In this document: positions 6,009 to 14,012 of the stretch, piece by piece | Layout of the letters: each line of letters opens with the position of its first letter | Numbering within the stretch: the stretch's first letter is position 1 | NCBI GenBank assembly: GCA_946629405.1 | Contig: CAMOXW010000039.1 | Location: 1-17,894 of the forward strand | From: an uncultured Ruminococcus sp. | GTDB taxonomy: Bacteria; Bacillota_A; Clostridia; Oscillospirales; Ruminococcaceae | Direction of reading: 5' to 3' | DNA length: 17,894 nucleotides | Made by a program: the position numbers and the translations under genes | The notes under the pieces: generated by a model | Databases searched by the model: none | The model's input: only the letters and a program-made list of their open reading frames with translations | What the model was told of the DNA's origin: nothing

Positions 6009-6872
6009 TTGTCGATACTCGAAACTCAGCAGCTCACATATACCTACAGCCCGGGAACGCCGTTTGAAAAAACTGCTGTTGACCATGTTGACCTCGCCGT
6101 TGAAAAGGGCGAGATGATCGGCGTAATGGGTCACACCGGCTCGGGGAAGTCCACACTTATACAGCACTTCAACGGTCTGCTCAGACCAACCTCCGGGAAA
6201 GTCCTCCTCGACGGCAGGGACATCTGGGAGGACAGAAAAAAAATACGCGAGGTGCGCTTCCGGGTCGGACTTGTATTTCAGTACCCGGAATATCAGATAT
6301 TCGAGGAGACCGTCTTCCGCGACATAGCCTTCGGGCCTAAGAATATGGGGCTTGACGAGGCTGAGATAAAGCGGAGGGTCTATGATACAGCGGAAGCCCT
6401 CGGACTTCCGGAGGAACTGCTCGAACGCTCTCCCTTCGATCTTTCGGGAGGTCAGAAGCGCCGCGTAGCAATAGCCGGAGTTATGGCGATGCAGCCCGAG
6501 GTGCTCATCCTCGACGAGCCTGCCGCGGGACTTGACCCGGCCGGACGCGACATGATATTCAGCCGGATAAAGGCTTACCACGAACGCGCAAAGAACACTA
6601 TCCTCATAGTTTCGCACAGCATGGAGGATATCGCCGGATTTGCCGACAGGATACTCGTTATGAACCAGGGCAGCGTCTTCTGCTTCGATAAGACCGAAAA
6701 AGTCTTCGCGCGGGCTGAGGAAATTGAGCGGATAGGTCTCGGAGTGCCGCAGATAACGCGGGTATTCCTTGAACTGAAACGCCGCGGTCTCGACTTCGGG
6801 AAAGATGTCTATACCGTGGAATACGCAAAAAAGCTGCTCATGGAGCGTCTCCGGGAAAGGCAGGGCAGCTGA
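6009..6872 (+). CDS. ecfA2: Energy-coupling factor transporter ATPase EcfA2
   Basis: Second Ecf ATPase, forming a heterodimer with EcfA1 beneath EcfT. 287 residues. Visible: Walker A GHTGSGKST (41-49), Q-loop LVFQYPEYQIFEETVFRDIAFGP (the YPEYQLF-like form typical of EcfA2), signature LSGGQKRR (from 145), Walker B VLILDEPA with D169-E170, GLDPAGR D-loop, switch SHSMEDIA, and the C-terminal IGLGVPQITRVFLELK. Starts with TTG at 6009, preceded by GAAGGGAAAG. The stop TGA at 6870-6872 is one base from the ATG of ecfT, consistent with translational coupling. Confidence 0.95.
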   Translation: MSILETQQLTYTYSPGTPFEKTAVDHVDLAVEKGEMIGVMGHTGSGKSTLIQHFNGLLRPTSGKVLLDGRDIWEDRKKIREVRFRVGLVFQYPEYQIFEETVFRDIAFGPKNMGLDEAEIKRRVYDTAEALGLPEELLERSPFDLSGGQKRRVAIAGVMAMQPEVLILDEPAAGLDPAGRDMIFSRIKAYHERAKNTILIVSHSMEDIAGFADRILVMNQGSVFCFDKTEKVFARAEEIERIGLGVPQITRVFLELKRRGLDFGKDVYTVEYAKKLLMERLRERQGS

Positions 6873-6873
6873 T

Positions 6874-7689
6874 ATGCTGAGAGATATCACTATCGGGCAG
6901 TATTTCCCCGGCAACAGTATCATCCACCGTCTTGATCCACGCTTCAAGATAGTCATTACCCTGCTTTACATAATCATGCTTTTTTCCGGCGGAACAGCGC
7001 TGTGTCTTGCCATAGGAGCGGTGTTCACCCTCGCTGCGATGGCACTCTCGCGGATACCACTCAGGCTGTTCCGGAAAAGTGTGAAACCGCTCATGCCGTT
7101 CCTGCTGATAACGGCTGCGATAAACCTCCTGCTCGTCCGTTCGGGCGATGTCCTGTGGAGGTGGAAGTCCCTGAAAATAACCGAGGACGGCATAAATATC
7201 AGCGCTTTCATGATCATAAGGATAGTTCTGCTCATCTGCGGAACGTCCCTGCTGACCTACACGACCTCCCCGATAACTCTCACGGACGCTATCGAGCGCC
7301 TGCTTTCGCCGCTGAAAAAGCTGCGCTTTCCGGTGCATGAGCTTGCGATGATGATGTCAATCGCGCTGAGGTTCATCCCCACTCTCATCGAGGAGACCGA
7401 CAAGATAATCTCAGCCCAGAAGGCCCGCGGCGCCGAGATCGATACCGGCAGCTTCACCGCCCGCGCAAAGAGCCTCATATCCATACTTGTACCGCTGTTC
7501 GTATCATCGTTCAGGCGTGCTGATGAGCTTGCGACGGCTATGGAGTGCCGCTGCTACAACGGCGGTGAGGGAAGGACACGTCTCCGTCAGCTCCGCTCAG
7601 CTCCGCGTGACTATATAGCGCTGTTTATCACGGTGATGTTCCTCGCGGGAGTCATTATCACGGGACGAATTGCACCGGACATTTTTTAG
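6874..7689 (+). CDS. ecfT: Energy-coupling factor transporter transmembrane protein EcfT
   Basis: Membrane scaffold of the Ecf module, linking the ATPases to S-components. 271 residues. It opens with the family-typical segment FPGNSIIHRLDPRFKI, then hydrophobic helices across residues ~25-125, and a C-terminal cytoplasmic coupling region with the two Ala-Arg-Gly-like motifs: QKARGAEID and the AMECRCYNGG variant (usual AMExRGY). ATG 6874 is chosen over an in-frame upstream ATG at 6805 inside ecfA2, because it gives the normal N-terminus and length. ecfT normally precedes truA directly in Firmicutes; here a YfhO-type gene lies between. Confidence 0.94.
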   Translation: MLRDITIGQYFPGNSIIHRLDPRFKIVITLLYIIMLFSGGTALCLAIGAVFTLAAMALSRIPLRLFRKSVKPLMPFLLITAAINLLLVRSGDVLWRWKSLKITEDGINISAFMIIRIVLLICGTSLLTYTTSPITLTDAIERLLSPLKKLRFPVHELAMMMSIALRFIPTLIEETDKIISAQKARGAEIDTGSFTARAKSLISILVPLFVSSFRRADELATAMECRCYNGGEGRTRLRQLRSAPRDYIALFITVMFLAGVIITGRIAPDIF

Positions 7690-7779
7690 CAAGCAGTTCG
7701 TCTGACTGCTTTGATTCATCGCCGGAGGCGATACCATTAATTCCGAATCCGATATAATTACGAAAAAAGAGAGATAAAA
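7690..7779. repeat. Intergenic hairpins between ecfT and the yfhO-like gene
   Basis: Two hairpins: AAGCAGT-tcgtctg-ACTGCTT (7691-7711), followed by TTGATT and possibly a weak terminator for the ecf genes, and ATCGCC-gga-GGCGAT (7718-7732), which matches the hairpin at 478-493 apart from the loop. The region CCATTAATTCCGAATCC next to it resembles the AATTCGGAATT repeats before ruvB. A TATAAT at 7754-7759 has no recognisable -35 partner. Confidence 0.55.
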
Positions 7780-10700
7780 ATGGAAAACATCAGAAAAGAA
7801 ACAACCGAATATCCACCGGAGGTACAGCAGACAGAGCTTCAGCCTGTTCAGCAGGAACTCCCCGGAATACCACAGACGGCTCCTCAGGCAGCGGAAAAGA
7901 ACAGCTGCTTACGCCGCAAAAAGAATGCCATGAGGCGCTTCCGCGAGGGGAAGTTCTTCCGCATGATCTACGATGGGGGGATGCTCTATTTCGTGCTGTC
8001 CTTTGCCATTTCCGCGATAATCATGGCGGTGGCTATGGGGCAGGCCGGCATACGGCCGTTCAGCGGCAATAACCAGATGCTCGTCGTTGACCTATGGCAT
8101 CAGTATTATCCATTCTTCCGCGTGGAAAGGGAAAAACTGCTCACGGGCGGCTCGTTCTTCTATTCGTGGCAGAACGGACTCGGTTCAAACTGGCTTTCGC
8201 TTATATCCTACTATGCCATGAGCCCGCTCAATTGGCTCTCTGTATTCTGGAACGAGAACCATGTAAGGGAAGCACTTACAGTTATCCTTGTTATGAAGAT
8301 AGGCTTCTGCGGAGCATTCTTCCAGCGCTTCCTGAGGTATACATATAAAAGGAACGACTTCTCGACCTGCGTATTCTCGGTGATGTACGCCCTTTCAAGC
8401 TTCACCCTCGGCTATTACTGGAACGTGATGTGGTTCGACACCGTGGCGCTGTTCCCGCTTGTTATGCTCGGCATCGTGAAGATCTGCCGTGAGGGAAAAT
8501 GGAAGACCTACACCTTCGCGCTTGCGCTGTCCATGATATCGAATTACTATATCGGCTATTTCACCTGCATTTTCTCGATATTCATGTTCGCAGCAGCAGG
8601 CATAATCGAATTCAGGAGCGTCAGGGACTGGCTCTACAAGTTCTGGCTCATGCTCCGTTCGTCAATACTTGGTCTTGGCATCAGTGCTTTCATGCTGATA
8701 CCCGCTTATCTCGGGCTCGAAACGACCTACAGCGCCGATGACCGTTCGATATGGCGCAAGATAAAGGATATATTTGCCGAGGACACGCAATACTACGAGA
8801 GCTGGGAGAAGCTCCTTGCAAACACCATATCCTACAATTCGCCGACTAAGGTCGAGGGACTGCCGAACTTCGCCTGCGGTATGCTTGCGATAGCTCTGTT
8901 CGGCGTGTTCCTGATCTCGATGAACGTAAAGATAAGGGAGAAGATCTCCTCCCTTGCCATGCTGTTCATTGTCGTGATAAGCTGCAATATGAGGCAGCTG
9001 AACTATATCTGGCACGGCTTCCACTTCACTAATCAGATACCATACAGATTCGCCTTTATTTTCAGCTTTGTGCTTGCGGCTTCGGCTTACAGGGCATATG
9101 ACGTGATACTGCGCGGCAGGATAAAGCTCTCTTATCTCGCGGCGATGCTGGTTTGTCCGGCATTCGTGTTCTGGCTGAACTACAAGGTAAAGAAGGACGA
9201 TACCACAGCAGATATCTTCGACCTGAAAAAGGCAGCGATAATCGCCGGCATCATAGCAGGAGCACTTCTTATTCTGACTGCTGCGGCAGGCTTTGCATAC
9301 ATCAGTATACTGAAAAAAAGGGGACAGCGGGTCCCTGCGGCAAAACATCAGCGGCTTTTCCTTGCGGGGATCACTGCTGCTGCCGTTTCAGCCGTACTTA
9401 TAATACCGTTCATCCTCCTTCTTTGGAAGGAAAAACAGTTCAGCAGCTTTGAAGCCTTCAAGGATTCGGTCATAATAACCGGCGCATTCTGGTTCATATT
9501 CCTTGCCGCAAAGGTATTCCCGTTCAGGCAAAGGGAGGTCCGCAACGCCCTCATGAGCCTTGCACTTGCAGCTGCTGTCTTAACGGAGTTCTACTCAAAT
9601 GCCTGCAAGGGTGTCGATACCGTCGGTCACAGCGGCTACAGGGAGTACCCCTCTCACAACGATGAAGTGATATCACTCCTCAACGAGGCTGAAAAGTCAG
9701 ATGATGATCTTTTCTACCGCACCGAAATGACCGAGACCTATACCCTCAATGACAGTGCGCTGTACGGATATTACGGCGTTTCACAGTTCTCATCAGCCGC
9801 CAACGTTGAAGTCACAAGGCTCTGCAAGAGGCTCGGACTTTATGCCTCCGAAGCCGGCAACCGCTTCTACTACAACACTAATACTCCCGTGACAAGCGCT
9901 CTTTTCGGGCTGAAATACATAATCAAGAGGGGCGGTCAGCTCCACACCGAAAGCTACGCCCTTGAACTCGTCGGACAGGCCGGACCAAGCACTATCTACA
10001 AAAACCGCTACTCCCTCCCGATAGGCTTCATGGTAAACTCAGATGTTCTCGGAATGACCAACAAGGAGGCTGTAAATCCCTTCGAGTACCAGAACGAGAT
10101 AATGCACCGCGCTACCGGCTCCGAAAAAAACTGCTTCAATGCCCAGCCGGTCGCACTTGCCGAATATCATAATATGGAAGTTTCCAAGAGCGGCTACGGC
10201 AACTATACCTACCGCATCCCCGAGGAGGCAAAGTCGGCAAGCACTGTCTATACCTTCGACCACCACAACGGTCAGCACCTCTACGGCTACGGCAGCACCA
10301 CCGGAAAAGCTATCACCAATGTCTCCGTCCGCTGCGGAGCTGATACCGTCGAGACCGGCGACCTCATAAGCAAATACCCCCTGCTCTTTACTATGGGCAA
10401 CGGCGCGGAGGGCGACAAGTCCACAGTCGAGCTGACTGCCTCCGGAGAAAAGCAGTCCGGCAATTACAAGCTTATGATATACGCTCTCGATGAGGCGGCA
10501 TTCAGGGAGCAGTATGAGGCTCTTGCCGATGAACCGCTCATCCTTACGAGCTTCAGCGATACTAAGCTCAAGGGCAAGGTAAATGCCCTCAGTGACGGCG
10601 TGCTCTACCTGTCTGTCCCCTATGAGAAGGGCTGGACAGCTTACGTTGACGGCAAAAAGGCCGATACCTTCCGTGTATTCGGCGCAATGACCGGTATAAA

Positions 10701-11025
10701 GGTCTCCGCCGGTGAGCATACCGTAAGGCTCGAATATATCCCGGACGGATTCATCCCCGGATTGCTGATAAGCGGCGGCTCTGCACTTGTCACAGGTGCG
10801 CTGATATGGTTTGAGATAAGAAGAAAACGCAGAAAGTCAAAGAAGTCCGGAGCTTCTCCTGAGCCGGAGGAGAAAATCGTTCCCGCAGAGCCTGACAATG
10901 AGAAAAGCATTGCCGCAGGCGAGGTCTATGACCAGACCGCAGAAGAAATAAAGCCGGAGGAGACCCCTGCGGCGGAGGAAGAAAATGAGAAACCTGAAAG
11001 TAATGATAGCGTACAGGGGGACTAA
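7780..11025 (+). CDS. YfhO family membrane protein (GT-C-like, envelope glycosylation)
   Basis: A 1081-residue multi-pass protein. YfhO proteins are GT-C-fold enzymes linked to adding sugars from undecaprenyl carriers to envelope polymers such as lipoteichoic acid. Order: a Gln/Pro/Glu-rich cytoplasmic N-terminus (1-45), a basic patch (45-57), TM1 (~68-88), an outer loop with an acidic residue (D104 in VDLWHQYYPFF), a long set of hydrophobic helices to about residue 620, an extracytoplasmic soluble domain with the family-typical end (GWTAYVDGKKADTFRVFGAMTGIKV then AGEHTVRLEYIP split as seen around 945-990), a last helix (~990-1011), a basic stop (RRKRRKSKKS) and an acidic, Pro/Glu-rich tail of about 60 residues. 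The last 41 bases overlap truA. RBS AAGAGAG (7767-7773). The specific polymer or sugar cannot be inferred. Confidence 0.88.
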   Translation: MENIRKETTEYPPEVQQTELQPVQQELPGIPQTAPQAAEKNSCLRRKKNAMRRFREGKFFRMIYDGGMLYFVLSFAISAIIMAVAMGQAGIRPFSGNNQMLVVDLWHQYYPFFRVEREKLLTGGSFFYSWQNGLGSNWLSLISYYAMSPLNWLSVFWNENHVREALTVILVMKIGFCGAFFQRFLRYTYKRNDFSTCVFSVMYALSSFTLGYYWNVMWFDTVALFPLVMLGIVKICREGKWKTYTFALALSMISNYYIGYFTCIFSIFMFAAAGIIEFRSVRDWLYKFWLMLRSSILGLGISAFMLIPAYLGLETTYSADDRSIWRKIKDIFAEDTQYYESWEKLLANTISYNSPTKVEGLPNFACGMLAIALFGVFLISMNVKIREKISSLAMLFIVVISCNMRQLNYIWHGFHFTNQIPYRFAFIFSFVLAASAYRAYDVILRGRIKLSYLAAMLVCPAFVFWLNYKVKKDDTTADIFDLKKAAIIAGIIAGALLILTAAAGFAYISILKKRGQRVPAAKHQRLFLAGITAAAVSAVLIIPFILLLWKEKQFSSFEAFKDSVIITGAFWFIFLAAKVFPFRQREVRNALMSLALAAAVLTEFYSNACKGVDTVGHSGYREYPSHNDEVISLLNEAEKSDDDLFYRTEMTETYTLNDSALYGYYGVSQFSSAANVEVTRLCKRLGLYASEAGNRFYYNTNTPVTSALFGLKYIIKRGGQLHTESYALELVGQAGPSTIYKNRYSLPIGFMVNSDVLGMTNKEAVNPFEYQNEIMHRATGSEKNCFNAQPVALAEYHNMEVSKSGYGNYTYRIPEEAKSASTVYTFDHHNGQHLYGYGSTTGKAITNVSVRCGADTVETGDLISKYPLLFTMGNGAEGDKSTVELTASGEKQSGNYKLMIYALDEAAFREQYEALADEPLILTSFSDTKLKGKVNALSDGVLYLSVPYEKGWTAYVDGKKADTFRVFGAMTGIKVSAGEHTVRLEYIPDGFIPGLLISGGSALVTGALIWFEIRRKRRKSKKSGASPEPEEKIVPAEPDNEKSIAAGEVYDQTAEEIKPEETPAAEEENEKPESNDSVQGD
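10974..10978 (+). promoter_or_regulatory. Ribosome binding site for truA inside the upstream gene
   Basis: GGAGG, at optimal distance from ATG 10985, lies within the acidic tail codons of the yfhO-like gene and supports translation starting inside that gene. Confidence 0.65.
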
Positions 11026-11746
11026 GTACCACGGCTTCCAGCGCCAGAGCAATGCGCTTGCGGTGCAGGAGGCTGTCGAAAAGCGCCTGTCAAAGGTGCT
11101 TAACGAGCCGGTCACGCTGATAGGCTGCTCACGGACAGATACCGGCGTCCACGCGAATAACTACTGCTTCAACGTGCATACGTCGAGCAGTATAAACTGC
11201 CGGGGATTTGTCAGGGGCATGAACGGCGAGCTGCCGGATGATATTTCCGTACTGAGCTGCGAAGACGTTCCGGAGGGGTTTCATGCGAGGTTCGACTGCG
11301 TGGGCAAGGAATATGTCTACAAGATACACGCAAGCGAGTCAAAGAATCCCTTCGCCTCCGACCTCATGTTCCACTACCGCAGACCGCTTGACCTTGAAAG
11401 GATAAAACAGGCGGCTGTACACTTTGTCGGCGAGCATGATTTCTCATCTTTTTGCAGTGAATGTTCAGAACTTTCAACTCACACGCGAAAAATTTATTCA
11501 TTAAGGATAGAAAACTGTGGAAATTCTGTGTATATACTTGTAAAAGGCAACGGTTTTCTGTATAATATGATTAGGATAATGGTCGGGACGCTTCTTGACG
11601 TAAACGAGGGCGTTTTTTCCCCGGACGATATTCCCCGCATCCTTGCGGCAAAGGATCGCCTCAGAGCCGGCAGGACTGCTATGGCCCACGGGCTTTACCT
11701 GAACCGTGTATTCTATTCAATGGATGAACTTCTGGCTGAGGAGTAA
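10985..11746 (+). CDS. truA: tRNA pseudouridine(38-40) synthase TruA
   Basis: TruA isomerises uridines 38-40 of the tRNA anticodon arm. 253 residues, normal length. Motifs: an N-terminal IAYRGTKYHGFQRQ, catalytic loop GCSRTDTGVHA with the catalytic Asp at residue 52, FHARFDCVGKEYVYKI, HDFSSFC, and FLYNMIRIMVGTLLDV. GGAGG (10974-10978), six bases before ATG 10985, lies inside the end of the yfhO-like gene, so the 41-base overlap is real and supported by conserved TruA residues from the first codons. The segment around 11460-11570 is unusually AT-rich compared with the rest of the gene. Confidence 0.96.
   Translation: MRNLKVMIAYRGTKYHGFQRQSNALAVQEAVEKRLSKVLNEPVTLIGCSRTDTGVHANNYCFNVHTSSSINCRGFVRGMNGELPDDISVLSCEDVPEGFHARFDCVGKEYVYKIHASESKNPFASDLMFHYRRPLDLERIKQAAVHFVGEHDFSSFCSECSELSTHTRKIYSLRIENCGNSVYILVKGNGFLYNMIRIMVGTLLDVNEGVFSPDDIPRILAAKDRLRAGRTAMAHGLYLNRVFYSMDELLAEE
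11538..11566 (+). promoter_or_regulatory. Possible internal promoter within truA
   Basis: TTGTAA (11538-11543), a 17-base spacer and TATAAT (11561-11566) sit in an AT-rich patch of truA. If active, transcription would start about 11573 and serve the DUF5711-like and downstream genes. The -35 box has two mismatches, and the coding sequence could produce the match by chance. Confidence 0.35.
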
Positions 11747-11778
11747 GAGCCTGCAACTTATCCTTTGCCTCTTGAAAA

Positions 11779-11784
11779 AAGGAG
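11779..11784 (+). promoter_or_regulatory. Ribosome binding site deciding a TTG start
   Basis: AAGGAG abuts ATG 11785 directly, too close for initiation, but is nine bases from TTG 11794 in the same frame. Confidence 0.55.
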
Positions 11785-11793
11785 ATGAACGCC

Positions 11794-12960
11794 TTGCCGG
11801 TATACGACGCAGATGATATCGTCGAAGCGAAAAACCGAATAAAGCGGCGAAGGAGGCTTATCAAGCTCTTCTCAGCCATGCTCGTTGCCGCGATCGCCGC
11901 AGGGCTCTATTTTACGAGGGATACCTGGTACCCAAAGCTGCGCGGTATAGGCAAACAGTATAAAACCATCGTCAATTCCGGTCAGCTCGCCTCTGGAAAT
12001 TTCCCTATCGAGGTCAGCAGCGGTTCGGATTACCAGCTCAGGTACACCGTGAAGAAGATCATGGTACTGAGCGATACCAACCTGTATATCTATGACACCG
12101 GCGGCACGCTCCTCAAAAAGCGCCAGCACGCCTACTCCAACCCGATCCTCCGCGTGGCAAACGGAAAAGGGCTCGTCTATGAGAGCGGCGGCTATAAGTT
12201 CTCCGTCGAGGACGAGGATGAGGTGTTCTACAGCAAGGAATTCGATGACAATATCCTCTTTGCAAGACTGAGCTCAGACGGATATACCGCCGTTGTGACC
12301 ACTGCGGAAAACTATAGCTGCCGCGTCGTTGTCTACAACCGCAAGGGCTCAGTGATATACGAGAGGATGTGTATCGACCCGGTCAGCGATATCAGCTTCA
12401 TCGACAGCAGCTCCGGCTGCATGATGACCTATATCAAGGCCGAAAACGGCACTCATGTAACTACAGTCCAGCAGATAAGCTTCAAAAAGAGCGAGGCTGA
12501 ATGGACCTCTCCCGGTCTGAGTACCCTCGGACTTGAGGTGTTCGGCTCATCGGAGGGCGCGTTCGTCTATGGCCTTGACGCCTGCGGATATGTCAACAGA
12601 AGCGGCAAGATAAGCGCCTTCTACAAGTACGACGGCGACCTCGTTGCTGCCGCAAGCATCAGCGGAAAGTCAGCCGTAGTTATCAACAATATCGACGCTC
12701 ATAAGTACAACGCCGTGCTGTTCGCGGACAGCAGCTCAGAACCGGTAATAATCTCCCTGAAGACCCCGGGAGTGGATGTTTCCGTATTCAAGGGGCTTGC
12801 ATACATACTCACTCAGGACGGTGTTTATACCTATGATTTCAATGGCTATCTGAGATCGACCGCTGCCGTGAACGATTCCTACACCGGCTTCGTCCGCAGC
12901 GATAACCATATTTTCCTCAAAGGCTTCAACCGCATAGACCGTATCGACTACGATACATGA
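11794..12960 (+). CDS. DUF5711-like protein: N-terminal membrane anchor plus extracytoplasmic propeller-like domain
   Basis: A 388-residue protein from the TTG start. A short cytoplasmic N-terminus ends in a basic run (KRRRRLIK), followed by one hydrophobic segment (about 23-40), leaving about 345 residues outside the membrane. The outer part is a series of short beta-rich repeats with turns like SDTNLYIYDTGGTLL, NRKGSV, LDACGYVNRSGKIS and TQDGVYTYDFNGYL, the look of a WD40/PQQ-type beta-propeller. This matches my recollection of DUF5711. AAGGAG (11779-11784) touches an upstream ATG at 11785 with no spacing but lies nine bases before TTG 11794, so TTG is preferred; the ATG start would add three residues. 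Function unknown; the next gene is CvpA-like, with which it may act at the membrane. Confidence 0.7.
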   Translation: MPVYDADDIVEAKNRIKRRRRLIKLFSAMLVAAIAAGLYFTRDTWYPKLRGIGKQYKTIVNSGQLASGNFPIEVSSGSDYQLRYTVKKIMVLSDTNLYIYDTGGTLLKKRQHAYSNPILRVANGKGLVYESGGYKFSVEDEDEVFYSKEFDDNILFARLSSDGYTAVVTTAENYSCRVVVYNRKGSVIYERMCIDPVSDISFIDSSSGCMMTYIKAENGTHVTTVQQISFKKSEAEWTSPGLSTLGLEVFGSSEGAFVYGLDACGYVNRSGKISAFYKYDGDLVAAASISGKSAVVINNIDAHKYNAVLFADSSSEPVIISLKTPGVDVSVFKGLAYILTQDGVYTYDFNGYLRSTAAVNDSYTGFVRSDNHIFLKGFNRIDRIDYDT

Positions 12961-12981
12961 TATATTCCAGTGTTCAGACTT

Positions 12982-13007
12982 ATGAGGCCGCACAATTCAC
13001 GCCTCAT
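12982..13007. other. Intergenic hairpin before the cvpA-like gene
   Basis: ATGAGGC (12982-12988) pairs with GCCTCAT (13001-13007) around a 12-base loop. No T-tract follows, so it is not a clear intrinsic terminator; it could be mRNA processing or stabilising structure. Confidence 0.4.
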
Positions 13008-13057
13008 GTGACCCGATTTCTGACCCTCTAACATTAAAGGAAAGGCAGTGATACATT

Positions 13058-13963
13058 ATGATGGGAGAACAGTTCTGGTGGTTTTACGACTTGCTAACCG
13101 CTGCCGCTATACTCGTAAGCGTTTACATAGCCGGCGTAAAGGGCGCAATGAAAGCATTTTCCACCTTTATTGCCTATCTGGTAGCATTCGTTATGGCACT
13201 TTCGATAAGCGCTTCTGTATCAGATTCCCTCTCAGGCAAGACCATCAAAAGCAGCAATTCAAAAAAAATAAGCAAGACCCTCGAATCGTATAAGTTCGTT
13301 GACAAGCTCGCCGAGCGTATCTCAGGGCTGGAGTACAATATCCGTGTGGACGGCTCTCAGCTCGACAAGATATTCAACAGCGGCAAGGACTTCGACACTG
13401 AGATATACACCCTCATGAACCACAGACAGGGCAGGAATATCGGCGATACCCAGGAAGTATTCGCGGAAAAGCTCCACGGCTGCTACTCCGGGCTTATAAG
13501 AGACATCGTCGCAGAGGAACTCAGCGAATACGCTGCCGAGGTCGCTGCAAAGGAGGTCCTCAAAGACCCCGCTTTATTCAACAACCTCATCCCTCTCCTT
13601 ATCGACAAGGAGGATCGTACCCCCGCCGCCGACTTTATCGCGGAGCATTATACCAAGCCAGCCTACAGAACAGTGACATGGCTGATACTTGCACTGATAC
13701 TCTTTGCGATACTCATGGTCGTTATGCTGCTGGTGATAAATTACGTCATCGGAAACGGCTATCATGAGCAGGGCATCCCTTCCCACGTCGGAGGAGCGCT
13801 CATCGGCATACCAAAGGGCATAATACTTGCCTTTGCGATAGCTGTCGGAGTAAGGCTGCTCGTAGTGCTCGGAAGCGACGAAATGCTGTTCTTCAACTTC
13901 AAGGCAGTAGATAAGACATATATTTTCAAATATCTGTATAATTATGTTGAGAAACATATGTAA
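13058..13963 (+). CDS. CvpA-like membrane protein
   Basis: A 301-residue protein with two N-terminal membrane helices (about 8-27 and 35-53), a central polar domain of about 150 residues, and two C-terminal helices (about 205-230 and 244-271). The N-terminal AGVKGAMKAFSTFIAYLVAFVMALSIS and C-terminal GGALIGIPKGIILAFAIAVG segments resemble the CvpA (colicin V production) family, in which a large insert between helix pairs is common in Firmicutes. The start is ATG 13058, or the immediately following ATG 13061, with AAAGGAAAGG (13037-13046) slightly far upstream. CvpA proteins are associated with envelope and cell-surface processes; exact role unknown. Confidence 0.65.
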   Translation: MMGEQFWWFYDLLTAAAILVSVYIAGVKGAMKAFSTFIAYLVAFVMALSISASVSDSLSGKTIKSSNSKKISKTLESYKFVDKLAERISGLEYNIRVDGSQLDKIFNSGKDFDTEIYTLMNHRQGRNIGDTQEVFAEKLHGCYSGLIRDIVAEELSEYAAEVAAKEVLKDPALFNNLIPLLIDKEDRTPAADFIAEHYTKPAYRTVTWLILALILFAILMVVMLLVINYVIGNGYHEQGIPSHVGGALIGIPKGIILAFAIAVGVRLLVVLGSDEMLFFNFKAVDKTYIFKYLYNYVEKHM

Positions 13964-13966
13964 CCG

Positions 13967-13983
13967 CTCGCGCTGTGCGTGAG
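13967..13983. other. Short hairpin between cvpA-like and clpE-like genes
   Basis: CTCGCGC (13967-13973) and GCGTGAG (13977-13983) form a small hairpin with a 3-base loop and one G.T pair. No T-tract follows. It may attenuate or separate the transcripts; evidence is weak. Confidence 0.3.
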
Positions 13984-14012
13984 CCCTCAGAAAGACTGGA
14001 GGATTCAACCTG

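Noticed and set aside
5439..6956. A 505-codon open frame on the - strand opposite ecfA1 and ecfA2
   Set aside because: It lies fully antisense to two confidently assigned ATPase genes, shows no recognisable motif, and its openness follows from the codon bias of the + strand genes.
7754..7759. TATAAT upstream of the yfhO-like gene as a promoter
   Set aside because: No -35 box at an acceptable distance; the position that would hold it is the ATCGCC/GGCGAT hairpin.
10039..10719. A 226-codon - strand open frame inside the yfhO-like gene
   Set aside because: Antisense shadow; no motif and no RBS; the + strand frame has family-typical features across it.
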